64,000 nucleotides of DNA, taken from assembly GCA_002633005.1 (NCBI GenBank), contig NMRA01000732.1, forward strand, positions 62,001-126,000. The letters run 5' to 3'. This document shows, one piece after another, positions 11,084-40,896 of the stretch. Position numbers and translations under genes: made by a program. Under the pieces are notes generated by a model that was not told the origin of the DNA, did not search any database, and worked only from the letters and a program-made list of their open reading frames with translations. The stretch is from Phoronis australis. Its lineage: Eukaryota > Phoronida > Phoronidae. The stretch's first letter is position 1, and each line of letters starts with the position of its first letter.

Positions 11084-12004
11084 TAGACCGGCAGCCCAGA
11101 GCACTTAGCGTAGATGAACGAGGTACCAACATCTGACCACGGGAGCATTTAAAGTCCACTTCAGTATGTACAGAAATGGACGTCTGCCGTTGTCTGCACT
11201 CTGGGTGTGACCCCTGGGGGCCTTACAAAGGGCCCCAAAATGAGCTAGACTAGATATTCGAGGTTCCAACCAAACTGATTTAAAACGAACAATAGTACCG
11301 CACTGAACACCGAATGACCCATGACAGACAAATTGCACTCTGGAATGGGTCCGGCAGAAACCAAAAAGGACCCCCCCAAAAAAATGAGCTAGCTTATACA
11401 TTTGTGGTACCTCACAAAACCAATTCCATGAGGTTCAATACATGTCACAGGTCACTAAATGCCCTATATGACAGACAAAATACACTCTGGATTGTGCCTG
11501 GAAGAAACCCTCAAAAATCTCAACCACAATATATGCTATCAAAACTTTGAGGTACATTAGATACCCGAGGTACCGGCTAAAACTGACTTAAAACCAATAA
11601 TCCACCAGATGACCCATGACAGACAACAAATTGTGCTCTGGAAGGCGTTCGCCAGAAACTCAATTACACTGGAAAAGAAGCTAGGTCATCATTCGGGGTA
11701 CCACAATAAACAATTCCATGTGATTTAAATAGATGTTACTGGTTACCAAATACGCTATACAGTTAAAACCCAGTGTGGGTTGTGCTCGCCAGCCCCAGAA
11801 ATCTCAACTACCGGTCAATAATTTTGAATATATATGACATATTAGATAATGAGCTTATACTTTTGCGTCTACTGAGCTCTCACACTGGATGTCAAATGGA
11901 TGATGGCGGAGAGTAAGCATTTTGGAAAGTATACCTGATAACAGTAAAATTTTGGGATAACAGGAACTGTCTAAAACCAATCCATAACGCTAAACCCTCG
12001 TGAG

Positions 12005-12046
12005 AGACCGCCCCGAGATGGATGCTGGAGCAACTCGGGGCGGTCT
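12005..12046. repeat. Perfect 13-bp-stem hairpin inside the fold-back element
   Basis: AGACCGCCCCGAG (12005-12017) and CTCGGGGCGGTCT (12034-12046) are exact complements around a 16-base loop. It is GC-rich in an AT-rich context. It could be an internal terminal repeat of an inner element; no function is evident. Confidence 0.8.
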
Positions 12047-12306
12047 GGGATCAAGCGGAAAAACCACAGGGTAAATCTGTGGTCGACGAATCTATTCGGT
12101 CGATTACATTTTATTGCCCGTGAAGCCGCTAAGGGCTGCCTGAAGAAATATGACTCGCGCGTTTGTATTTTCGCCTTTTTCAATAACATGTAAAAGATTC
12201 ATCAACAAATTCCTCGTAAAATTCTGAAAACAAGCGTTTTTCTCCCACGAAAATCGATGAAGTTTTGGCCGAGATATTTCACTTTCAGTCCAGGCTAGCC
12301 CTGCAC

Positions 12307-12584
12307 NNNNNNNNNNNNNNNNNNNNNNNNNNNNNNNNNNNNNNNNNNNNNNNNNNNNNNNNNNNNNNNNNNNNNNNNNNNNNNNNNNNNNNNNNNNNNN
12401 NNNNNNNNNNNNNNNNNNNNNNNNNNNNNNNNNNNNNNNNNNNNNNNNNNNNNNNNNNNNNNNNNNNNNNNNNNNNNNNNNNNNNNNNNNNNNNNNNNNN
12501 NNNNNNNNNNNNNNNNNNNNNNNNNNNNNNNNNNNNNNNNNNNNNNNNNNNNNNNNNNNNNNNNNNNNNNNNNNNNNNNNNNNN
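12307..12584. other. Sequence gap (278 N)
   Basis: Undetermined bases in the centre of the fold-back element. Any frame crossing it is an artefact. Confidence 1.
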
Positions 12585-12586
12585 TC

Positions 12587-12660
12587 AGGATTTCCAGAGG
12601 CCTCCCTTTCCCTTTCCTAAACAGTGCTGCTGTGACGTCACACCCTGTCATTGCATGCAA
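12587..12660 (-). pseudogene. Coding remnant with H-A-M-T-G-C-D motif
   Basis: On the minus strand the frame reads HAMTGCDVTAALFRKGKG and runs into the gap. The pattern H-A-x-T-G-C-D-x-x-[SA]-[AS]-x(2-3)-G-K-G-K is one I recall from large uncharacterised, often transposon-associated proteins of cnidarians, fish and other animals with a FEN1/XPG-like fold. Here only about 25 residues are readable. The position in the middle of the fold-back element suggests cargo or an autonomous partner's ORF. Confidence 0.4.
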
Positions 12661-14189
12661 TTTTCAGGCAATGCTGCAGCGAGACCCCTTGTTACCGAAA
12701 CACATCGTTGTTTATATATTTATTTAAATAGCATTGGGACTCCACTGCGTGGCTGCGCACCAAATTAGGGGTGATTTGTATTTTATCACGGAAGACATTA
12801 TGTCGGCCATCGACAAATGACTCCGCGAAACTAAAACATTGCAAAATACACTACACTGAATTTCGACATCATGTAAAAATTTCTTCAAAAAGTTACAACT
12901 AGGCGAGTTAACTGTCTTATATCTTGACACCCGTCTGCTTTTCGCTTGTAGTGATCATGAGAGTAAACACAGGCTTTAGTGAACGAAAGTTTTTATAATT
13001 AGTTTTTGTTTCCTGCGGTCCCGGTTTTTGCAGTTAACTTATTAAATACACAACTTTTGTCACCAATTGTGTACTTCGATTTTCGTGGTGCAATTTTTAA
13101 TATCTTGTCCAGTTGTTTGGATTTCCCACCCGAGTACTTGAACTAGCAGGGGAAAGCTGAATGAACGATTGTACCTCCATTTTTAAGGTCCTTTCTGGGT
13201 TTTTGGCAGACTATTTCCGAGCAAAATTTGTCTTTCACGGGTAATTGGGTTTTCAGTGCAGTACGATTGTTGGTTTTAAATCAGTTTAAACAGATACCTT
13301 AAAAACTAACTGTCTCAAAAATGGCAAACCGTGGTTGAGATTTTTGAGGGTTTCTGCCAGGGACAATCCAGAGTGCATTTTGTCTGCCGGTCATAGGGCA
13401 TTTAGTGACCTGTATTGTTTTGTGGTATCTGGAATGTATGTGCTAGCTCATTTTTTGGGTCTTTTTTGGTTTCTGCCGGACCCATTCCAGAGTGCAGTTT
13501 GTCTGTCATGGGTCATTCAATGTTCAGTGCGGTACTATTGTTCGTTTTCAATCAGTTTTGGCCGGTACCTCGAAAATCTAGTCTAGCTCAAATTTTTGAT
13601 GGCATACCATGGTCGAGATTTTTGGGGGTTTCTGCCGGGCACAACCCAGAGTGTATTTTGCCTGTCATACGGGTTTTAGTGATCTGCGACATGTATTGAA
13701 TCACATGGAATTGGTTTTGTGTGGTACCTCGAATGTATGTGCTAGCTCATTTTTGGGGGGTCCTTTTTCGGTTTCTGCTGGGCCCATTCCAGAGTGCAAT
13801 TTGTCTGTAATGGGTCATTCGGTGTTCAGTGGTTGGTACCTCAAATATCTAGTCTAGCTCATTTTTTGGGCTGTTTGTAAGGCCCCCAGGGGTCACACCC
13901 AGAGTGCAGACAACGACAGACGTCCATTTCTGTACATACTGAGGTGGACTTTAAATGCTCTAGTGGTCAGATGTTGGTACCTCGTTCATCTATGCTAAGT
14001 GCTCTGGGCTGACGGTCTAAAGGCTCTCCAGAGTCCTCATCACGCCGAATTTCATCCATCCAAGAACGTGGTCGATAAGGCAGATGCCATTCAGGCGCAA
14101 AAAAGTAAAGTCAAATCCGTCCTAAAATCGGCACCACCCATTCTTCCTTCATACGATCACACAGAAGGGGAAAGTAACTCCAATTTTTT

Positions 14190-14330
14190 ACCTCTTTAGA
14201 GAAATATAAAAACAATGCATTAGCACCCTCAAAGATAAAGAGGAAGAATTAATCAATGGCCAGATTGCAGTCAGGACAGAATTGGCCGATTACTATTCCA
14301 CCATGTCAGACTCCGAATCCATTTGAAAAT
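14190..14330 (+). pseudogene. Degenerate LINE reverse-transcriptase fragment
   Basis: After frame correction the translation contains TLKDKEEELINGQIAVRTEL followed by ADYYSTMSDS and a stop. This resembles the segment just before the reverse transcriptase domain of LINEs (L-x-D-x-x-G-x-x-I plus A-x-x-[FL]-x-x-Y-[FY]). Stops precede it and a CCACTAGG-type repeat follows directly at about 14330, so it is a short dead fragment. Confidence 0.4.
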
Positions 14331-14335
14331 GGGAA

Positions 14336-14725
14336 GAGGTTTCTTAAACAGAAAGCTATTTACCAAATTTCATAAAAATCCATCAAGTTACTTCAGAGAA
14401 AAAGAGGAAAACGAAAAAAATGAAATTGACACTAAGGAGCATTGTTGGATCCTTCTGAAAATCGTGGTCCACAGTCAACTTCATATAAATACACTTGCTG
14501 AATTTAGTAAAGATTCAGTAGAGGGTTTAGGAGACAGCCATGGGTGCAAAAAAGAACTGCCACCAGGAGGTGCCACAGTAGTCAAAGTCATCGCAGCATC
14601 ATTGGCAGCCATCCTCTTCAGAGTAGGAACATATACGCCAATTTTCACAATCATCCTTGTTAGTGTAGTTTGGTTGACTGCTGGGGAGACACAACAGACT
14701 CGAAAACAGTAATTAACACAGAAAA
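14336..14725 (+). repeat. CCACTAGG-motif dispersed repeat, partial copy
   Basis: Matches the copies at 5, 31 and 34 kb from the AGAAAGCTATTTACCAAATT block through the GTTTAGGAGACAGCCATGGG block and beyond. It carries one CTCF-like core, CCACCAGGAGGTGCC, at 14560-14574. Confidence 0.75.
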
Positions 14726-14850
14726 TGTCAAGATAACCAAGGATGTACACCTTTTGGAAAAAGCTTTCCCCTACAATACAGGACCATTCCTTTCTTTATG
14801 TGATCGGAACAGGAAATCTAGAACTCGTACTGTTACTTCATATATATCAG

Positions 14851-14856
14851 TTTATT
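14851..14856 (-). terminator. Possible polyadenylation signal of RAN
   Basis: AATAAA on the minus strand (TTTATT on plus), about 400 bp past the RAN stop codon at 15257. It is the clearest signal of this kind downstream of the stop, but unproven. Confidence 0.35.
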
Positions 14857-15256
14857 TCAATCTCTATTGTATATTAGCAAAAGTGGAGATTTACATGTCA
14901 ACGGGAACATAAATAAAATACCATTTTATCCTGTTGAACGAAAAAGGAAGTATTAATATAAGCAGTCAAACATGCTCTAGCAAAACACACCACATGTCAA
15001 GTAACAATGATATTTTATGACAATTTGCTAATGGAATCCAGACAAAAATGGTAGATAAACATAACAAAAAGGGCAGCTCTTGCTGCACTGATGAACATTT
15101 CAAGTCTTCGTTAACTGTAAAAAGTTTGTACACAGAGTTACTGGGCTAAGTGTAATTCAGCACTTAACATACACTCATCTCTAGGAGCCAATTTCATATG
15201 TAGTGGGAGAGCGTGGCTTACTATCAGTAAAAGCAATGAGTTGAGCATGCAGCACT

Positions 15257-33136
<17,880 letters not shown>

Positions 33137-33504
33137 TTTCACCTGAAAATATTGAAAGATCATTTTGTGAATTACAAAACTCTACACAATTCTTTTTCTA
33201 CTAGATTTCTAAATGCAGCCAATGTAAGCCTTCCGGGCATACACAAGAATTTTACAAAAATATGCAGACACAAAATCGCATCTTCATGGTCAGTCGGCTT
33301 TGGTGACTTTAAGGTCAATATCTTCACATAGGAATGTAAATTCGGAATGTTATTTTTGCAAACTATATATCAGTTCTTTAATATGATGTATCACGTGTCT
33401 ATCTAAGTTAGCTACAGGTAGCTTTGTAACCATATTTACCAAACATTTCGACACAAAATTGATATTTTCTCCCCAACCGTAAGTCCAATTTCAAAATACG
33501 TTCT

Positions 33505-33807
33505 TTACAATCCAACTCTATTAATGTACATACTTGATTCTACTATTTTCTGAATCCTCTAGTCACGGCGATTCCAAAAATGTATTACTTGTACTAACTG
33601 GTCGCTTCTTATTCATAATGTCCGACGCAAAGGTAGAAAATAAAATTGCTACTGAGTTACATCATTTCGATTCAAGCTTTCATGATCCAAAAATTCACCA
33701 TCTAACTTTACATATTGTTTACAATCCAACTCTATTAATGTACATACTTGATTCTACTATTTTCTGAATCCTCTAGTCACAGTGATTCCAAAAATGTATT
33801 ACTTGTA
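33505..33807 (+). repeat. 89-bp direct repeat pair
   Basis: 33505-33593 and 33719-33807 are nearly identical (landmarks CCAACTCTATTAATGTACAT and CTCTAGTCAC), separated by 125 bp of unrelated sequence. They lie upstream of the RAN start codon. Confidence 0.85.
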
Positions 33808-36355
33808 TTCATAGGCATTCACTTGCAACACAGATTAAGCGAGGCAGACAATTTTTAAAAGTGCGCCACCTTTCGGCAGGATTGATAACTGAAGTTGGTT
33901 CGATGCAGAATGTGTTTCTGTGTTCATGCATTTTAGCCTGCCAGTGATATTAGTTATCTTATTACATAATTTCACTTGTTTGAAACAATTCTTGGAGACG
34001 ACACATGTCCGCGAGAAGTTGAGTGTTTTTAGGATGACATTTGACTGTGAGAATGTGCACTCGTGTTTTTCTAAAGAAGTTTTGAAAAGACACCCCTTTA
34101 AATGACCATTTAGGTTGTTTACACAGTTTCCCTAATGTGCCACGCAGTATAGACAGGATACCTATCGTCGTCAGGCTCCAATGGTCATCTGCCATCTTCT
34201 TTCGCATGCAGCGCAGCCAAACAAGACTTCGCATTCCAATCTGGAATGCTCGTCTGCTCATTAGGTACTAACCTCTTGGGAGAAACACGCATTGAAGAAC
34301 TGAGACGAAATTCAGTGCATTTAGCGACTGTTGAAACCACTTAAAAACTTGTAGTTTTTATCAATGCATTTTTTGTTCATTTTCAGAAGATATTTCATTT
34401 TTGAAATTAAATTTTCTTCAAACAGAACAAAAAACAACCCAAGGATGTACTGTATCGATTTGTCCCACGCACTAACCGACACCTGTTAGGCCAAAGGAAA
34501 AACGCAGCAGCCAAATGCAACATGGTGGGTGCTTAACAGTTTCGGCCCATGCATTGGTCATCAAAATATTGTCCACTTGTTTTTTAATGCAAAACACAGT
34601 ACTGAACTCGACTTTTATGTTGAATTTTTTGGTTCAGGCATTTTGGATTTATTTGAGGAAAATTAAAATACTTGAATTGATAGAGAATGGCCACCAATAA
34701 AGTTAAACATTTACTTTATTTCACTATATTGCATTGTTACATACAACACAGCATGACATAATTAACAAGAGCAATGCAGAGCGTTGAAATGCGCCCACGA
34801 ATGCATTGCAAATGGTGTGCTTTTAGGGTTATTTATTTGTATCATAAAAATGGCCACTATATGGCGCAAAAAAGTACAATCCATCCAAAAATGGGAACAC
34901 GTCATATTTCACAAAAATCTGTCAAGGAACTTCAGAGAAACAAAGGAAAACAGAACAAAATGAAATTGCCACTTGCGGGCACAGTGTCCGTTCCATCCGC
35001 ATGAAAGTCATCGTCTGTTATCTTCATATAAATTCACTTAATAAATTTAATAAAGATCCTGCAGTGGATTTTGGAGATACAGCTATGGGCAAAAAAAAAC
35101 TACCACTAGGAGGTGCCACAGTAGTCAGTCGCCATCATCAAACGTCCTCTTCCCAATGAAAAGATATACGGCAATTTTCAAAACCATCCCTAGAATGATT
35201 TGGTTGATCGAGGGGTGGACACCACAAACAAGACTTGAAAACAACAATAATGGCCACCAGGTGGCGCAAAATACCTTGATTCCACCCAAAAACAGGATGA
35301 TAGCGTAATCTCACCAATAGATGCCTATATTCAAAATTTCATGAAAATCTGTTGAGGACATTGGAAGATACAGACTGGTAAACGTAAAAAACTAAAATTG
35401 CCACCAGTATTCAGATCCGTCCGAAAGTCGTAGTCGTCCATTGTCAACATCATATAAATACACTTGCTAAATTAAGAAAAGATCCTGCAAACGGTTTAAT
35501 AGATACAGCCATGAGCGCAAAAAAAAAAAAACTGCCACAAGGAGGCGCCACAGTAGTCGAACTAGTCGGAAAATTGACGTCAGCCGTCCACTTCATAGTA
35601 AAAACATACATGCAAATTTTCACAATTATCCTGAAAGCAGTTAGGATGATAGACGAGTGGACACCAAAAAACAGACTCGAAAACAGTAAAAATGGCCATT
35701 AGGTGGCGCAAACTAGGTCAAATCCATCTGAAAACGGAGAGGTAGCGTCACCTAATTAACAGATGCCCGTATGCCAAATTTTATGAAAATACGTTGAAGA
35801 CCTTTGAACAAACAGAGGTAAACGTAAAAAAATAAAATTGCCACTAGGTGGCACACCAGCAGTCAGATCTGTCTGAAAGTCGTCGTCCTTCGTTGTTAAT
35901 ATCATATAAATACACTTACTAAATTTAGCAAAGATCCTATGAACGGTTTAGGGGATACAGCCATACTGATAGAGGCAAAAAACTAGGAGGCGCCACAGTA
36001 GTTGAAGTCGTCGGAAAATCATCATCAGCCGTCCACTTCACAGTAAGAACATACATGCCAATTTTTCACAATCATCCTTAGAGTGGTTTGATTGATAGAC
36101 TCGAAAACAGTAAAAATGGCCACTAGGTGGTGCAAACTTCGTCAAATCTATCTGAAAACGGGAGGATAGCGTCATCTCACTAATAGGTGCCTATTCACCT
36201 ATTTCACGAAAGCGCCATCTTCCCGCGCCATCTTTAAATACTGATCGAAAACGAGGCACACTGATAAAACCTCTTGAGTGATCATCAGCTGGCCATGGTG
36301 TACTGTGCAGTGCCTGAACGTACCAATTCCAGTAATATCTCGTCGGTATCCTTCC

Positions 36356-38116
36356 CAGGGATATACTTAGCCACTCGCCTAGTCGCCAATGCGAGTAAAA
36401 ATGGTGCTGGGCGAGTAGAAGTTGACTTGCCGGTCGCCCGGTGGCGAGCGAATTTCAGAGCGCAAAAGCACTATATATCGTTTCCCAGATGAATATGAAT
36501 AATTTTCCTCCTCCTTGTGCTGTTTTTATCATGAATTTACGGTAAGGTTCAGTTTGGTCATCGTGTCGATGCTCCGGCAATGTAAAAAACATCGGCGCAG
36601 TGCGACCCTACCGATTCAGTACATGTCACCCGTTACGCGATTCGTCAAAAAAACAGTGTGTGGTCGTGCACAAAGAATTTGTGGACTAGTCCGAAACGAA
36701 GAAAAGGGGAGAAAGGTGGAAGACCGGTCCATGTGCTCATAGTAAATAAAATACCATATTTCTTGGAACTGATTTCTTATTGTAATGTACAATGTCATTT
36801 TAGCCAAAATTATTTTGATAACATTCGTCCTAACAAGCGCCCATGCCCCTATAAGCGTCCCCACTCGTTTTCAGACTTCGCTAAAATAAGCGCCCAGTCC
36901 ATGAATGTGTATATATCAGTGCGAAAAATGTCTTACCTCACAGTTCTAAAATTCTACAGTAAATGTATTCAATTTATCAATAATATCCGACAGTTCTGAA
37001 AAATCATTGTGCGCGTAATTTCTAGTAGACCACGAGCCTCGCCGCTATGTCGGTATTTAGCCGTGGCTGTACACTTCAAACCATTCCGCAGTGCTTCAAA
37101 AAGAACGCAAAAGATTTGCTGATCTTGCGAGGAAAGTGTCACACTACATGGTCTGGCCCTGATCAGAACAGACGCAGCGTACTCAGGTCAACGGGATTGG
37201 TATTGAATCTTTCCCGTACAGATCTTCTACCACAACAGGAATCCAGATTGTTTTGTACACGAAAAATTATAAAAATTGCGAATCGAAACTTGGCCAAGAA
37301 GCGCGCGCTAGGGCCCACATATAACATGTGGGCCTGCTCAATGAGATAAATATACTACATTATACAGCTCATTGGGCCTGCTACTCTGGCAAATGAACAC
37401 TGATGACACGCACGCGCTCGCTCATTCGGTGCACACCAGCTGATTCACTTCAATACAAACGTCACGTGAAACAACATAATGTGTTCGTCCAGATTTTTGT
37501 CGTTGCGGGGTGCGATCTAGCGCAGATTTTGACTTAATCTGCGGTTAATCCCGACTCCGAGTCCACAGGAACTTAAGAATCTTAGGAAAGGCTATTTGGG
37601 AGGATTTCAGGTAATTTGAGTCGAAACTATTTTTACTCAAGAATTCAAGTTGTCCTATCGACGACCGCGAAGCAGTGACGCATCAGTCGGCAAATTTTCG
37701 CCCTGGGATTTCAGCACATTTTTTTAAAAAGATCGTAATTTAACAACAGAGTTTGATAGCAGTGCACCACAGTTTTGTATAGCTAGTCTGTCATAGGTCA
37801 CACATAGGTCACAGCGCGTAAATTTGATGAATCCTAGCTTCCGATTTCACCCGTTTCGGAGACCAGGTTTTAACTGCCGTAGGCTACAAAAAGAGTCCCC
37901 CTGGGCGCTTATTAGAGCGAATACGGTAGCCCTAATAAATGGTGACATCAGTGCACCAAACGATGATTTTTATTTAAACTAGCAGCAAGTTTGTGGTGAC
38001 TGGCGCCAACGGCCGGGTGACCAAACTTCGGGATTGGCGAGTAGATTTTCTGGCTCCGGCACTCGCCCAGCTGGCGAGCAGGGTTTTTCAAGACTAAAAG
38101 CCTGGGTATATCCCTG
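36356..38116. mobile_element. hAT-like element nested in the THAP transposon
   Basis: Ends CAGGGATATAC and GTATATCCCTG are exact inverse complements. CAGGG at the tip is common in hAT elements. The flanks share only CTTCC, so the target duplication is degraded. Subterminal GGCGAGT motifs occur at both ends. The inside holds AAGCGCCC-type motifs and no recognised transposase. Confidence 0.7.
37339..37384. repeat. AATGAG...CTCATT palindrome with GGGCC flanks
   Basis: Same hairpin as at 3699-3722 and 43437-43463: CAATGAGATAAATATA, a short loop, then AGCTCATTG, with GGGCC-type words beside it. Confidence 0.6.
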
Positions 38117-38907
38117 ACTTCCACACTTTTTCAAAAGAGGGAAAACAACTAAGGAATGGCTGAGGAGGGTAAAAGTCTAGTTGCCGTAAGTATTGGTATG
38201 TTTTTTGGAGATCGATTCAACATCAGACAACTTGATTTTTGGTAACGTTGATAAGTCCTTTGACCACAACACCTTGCAGGACGATCCATGTTTGTCAAGG
38301 CGCCTCGTTTTCGATCAACACGACAGCAGCGCCCCGCGTTCGTGAAAGAGGTGAATATACCAAATTTTATGAAAATCCATTCAGGACTTTTGAAGATACA
38401 GAGGTAAACGTAAAAAACAAAAATTGCCACTAGGGGGCACACCGGTAGTCGGATCCATCCGAAAGTTCGTAATGCCATCCCTTCCATGGAAGGAACACGT
38501 ACCGTTTTGGAGATAGAGCAGTGGATGCCGGCCAGCCGGAGATAACGGCATAATGCGTCCACATATAAATATGTGGGCGCATAAAAATAAAAGAGATCAA
38601 GCAATAAAATGAAAATGCACCTTGGGTAGTTATTTATTTATGATTGCAGAGGCCTCTTAAAACTGAGAAAAAAATAATATGATATTGGGTAATTTATTAG
38701 AACAACTGTATCGAGGTTCAATGATCAACTTCAGCTGACCAAATCTCAAAGGGTTACAGTTCTGTTTTGGCTGGCAAGGTGTTAACAGAGAATGAAGAAA
38801 AGTTGAAAAGAAAAAGAAAGACAGCAGAGATAAGTGGTGTTAAGAACAAGAGCAACAAGTCAAATAAAGAGGTCACAAATAGAAAATAAGTAAGGTTTAT
38901 CTGGAAT

Positions 38908-40896
38908 CAGGGACTCATCTAGCGGCCGTCCTTGGGACGGCCCTTTTAAAAAAATGACGGCTTTGGACGGCACGGCCAAGACGGGAAAAAGACGGCCTGT
39001 TCCAATACAACCTCGGCGAAAATGAAGGCTAAACGAAGAATTTTAACATTTATTATTAATAAATTTTATTGAAACCTACAATTCATTGTTTAAGTTCGCT
39101 AAATATTAAGAAATAACTCGACTTTAGAAACTTTTGCCGTCTATTTTTACTATAAATGTCACAATGACAATCAGCAAATACTGGCAGCCATCTTTGGGGA
39201 ATACCTTCCTATTCTGTGACGTCAAGGTGACTTCATACGGAATCCCCCGCACGACGAGTGTCGAGAAATATTGCATCCAGGGCTAACTACCCGTACATGG
39301 ACACTTAATCTTTGAAATTGAAGAACCCACACCCGAAGTTCAAAGGATTTGCCGTACCCCTAATGCTAGTTGCCGACGCGGAAGTTGAAGCGGCACTCGA
39401 TATATTCGACGGACCAGCCAATTTGAAATAGCCGACGGAGAACGTGCACTTCGTAAAAAAATGATACCCGACAAAATTCTAGCACTGACCTGCCGTACAA
39501 ATGCCATCAATGTCGTTGAACATGCAAACCTGATGAAACTTAGCGCAAACTTCCTTAATTTGTTCGCATAGCTCCGTTGCAACTCAACGAATGAATGAAA
39601 AAATACCAAAAAAATCCGCACGGCCGAATGACTTATATTGATGCGCGAGAATGCAATGCAAACTTTACGAGAAAAAATGTGGCGAGTAATATTGGTTACG
39701 TATTCAATGAATAACTTAGCATGAAAATAAATGCCTCGAAATACTTCAACTTATTGTGGAATTCCATGATTATTGGGCGATTCGAGTTTATCCTCTGCCA
39801 GTGTGTGTGGCACTGAGTGCCGAATATGGAAAAAAGTAGGTCAGCCAGTCACCTGCACAGCACCTGTTACTTCGGCTGCGAACCAGGCCGGGGGATTTGA
39901 CTCTTAAACTGCGAGAAAAGAATGGTTCTTTTTAAGAATAAATTTCTTGTAGCGTACTATGAAAGAGAGTGATTGACTTTCCACCTTGTAAGTTTCAATT
40001 CAACAAAGCGTCCATCCACTTACAATGCACTGCAGAAGACGTAACAACTACGATGTCCCCGGCGACGACTGGCTACGCTCGTAGCCAAACAACGTGAAAT
40101 TTACGAGTAAAGCGCTCGGAGAAACGTTTAAGAAACGTGAAAATACGAATGCCAAATTCAGACACATGACGGAGTTTCGACGTTTTTTTTTTTTTTTGGT
40201 CACGATCCTTTACGAAGCCAAGTCCGGGTACACATGCACGAGTGCACATACGCCGTCACTCCTATTTTCCAGCGGAGATTTTTGACCGTGTTGAGCACTG
40301 GTGATATTGATTTGTGAATTTGTTGAGGATATGGTCTTGTTTTTGTAGATTCGTGAATTGCATTACTGTGCGATGTAACGAAACGTAGACATGTACTCTA
40401 GAATATATTTCTTCATGTCCTTTCGAATGCAACTTCATTGTCTTCTCACAATTTTAAGTGGTTTCTCAACTGCATTTTACTCTTCTCTTTTGAGAGCTTC
40501 AAGATACATTGAGTCCTGTACTCATGCTGTCTATCATGCAACTCTACATAAATAATCTTACTAAAAAGATTTACAGATCTTGATTTTTGCAGCCTAGTGA
40601 CAATAGACACATCCTGAATGGAACAAACCTCCTAAGTTTTGTTTAGTTTCCCTATGTGCCGTCCTTTGAACAAGAAAAAGACATCCAAACAGTGTGCTAA
40701 ATAAAATGCAAGGAAATGACCTTTTTCTATGTAACATTTTTTTTCTCACCAGGTGGGGGAATTCCCCCACCTCCCCCCCAACTTCCAACCCCCACCTCCC
40801 CCCCATTGGCGCTGCGTGCCTCAGATTTGCGCTTTGCACGACTCGTCAGTCTTACGAATTTGGACCCCCAATTTTCAAATCCTAGATGAGTCCCTG
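38908..40896. mobile_element. hAT transposon with perfect ends and 8-bp target duplication
   Basis: The 15-bp terminal repeats CAGGGACTCATCTAG (38908-38922) and CTAGATGAGTCCCTG (40882-40896) are exact inverse complements. They are flanked by TCTGGAAT on both sides (38900-38907 and 40897-40904), an intact 8-bp target duplication. The size is 1,989 bp. No full transposase frame is visible, so it is a non-autonomous or decayed copy. Short subterminal direct repeats (GACGGC/ACGGCC) lie near the left end and C-rich runs near the right. Confidence 0.92.

Larger units (their letters stand above)
11084..14019. mobile_element. Large fold-back transposon (2.9 kb) with subrepeat-built inverted arms
   Basis: The left end TAGACCGGCAGCCCAGAGCA is the inverse of the right end TGCTCTGGGCTGACGGTCTA apart from one or two bases. 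The arms, about 11084-11960 and 13150-14019, pair throughout. Each arm is made of diverged units about 110-160 bp long that share the landmark CAGAGTGCARTTTGTCTGTC and GGTACCTCGAAT (right arm near 13367, 13489, 13650 and 13791). This matches the classic fold-back layout, with tandem subrepeats inside long inverted ends, known from Drosophila FB and sea-urchin TU elements. The centre (about 11960-13150) holds a sequence gap and a coding remnant. I see no clear target duplication. Confidence 0.8.
36194..38355 (+). mobile_element. THAP-carrying DNA transposon inserted at TA in the repeat
   Basis: Ends TTCACCTATTTCACGAA and TTCGTGAAAGAGGTGAA are inverse copies, and further matches (TGATCGAAAACGAGGC) extend the inverted ends to about 65 bp. 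TA flanks both sides (36192-36193 and 38356-38357), and the host repeat continues in register across it. Left of a nested hAT-like element the frame reads MVYCAVPERTNSSN and right of it the frame continues with KTTKEWLRRVK, together resembling the first half of a THAP finger (C-x-x-x-x-x-x-N, then W-x-R-R-[VI]-K). Without the inner insertion it would be only about 400 bp, so it is non-autonomous. Confidence 0.7.
34765..38610 (+). repeat. CCACTAGG-motif dispersed repeat, copy split by an insertion
   Basis: The 5' end (AACAAGAGCAATGCAGAG) is at 34765; blocks run to 36193, stop, and resume at 38356 in the right register (ACCAAATTTTATGAAAATCC). The copy ends in the same 3' hairpin (GCGTCCACATATAAATATGTGG, near 38555) and A-rich tail. 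CTCF-like cores lie at 34854 (CCACTATATGGCGC), 35103, 35254, 35535, 35695, 35841, 36120 and 38427. The interruption is a transposon at 36194-38355. Confidence 0.85.

Noticed and set aside
12265-12768. Long frames around 12.3-12.6 kb
   Set aside because: They cross the 278-bp N gap; only the H-A-M-T-G-C-D piece next to the gap is informative.
33962-34261. A 99-residue minus-strand protein upstream of RAN
   Set aside because: No recognisable domain, no splice context and a composition like other chance frames here.
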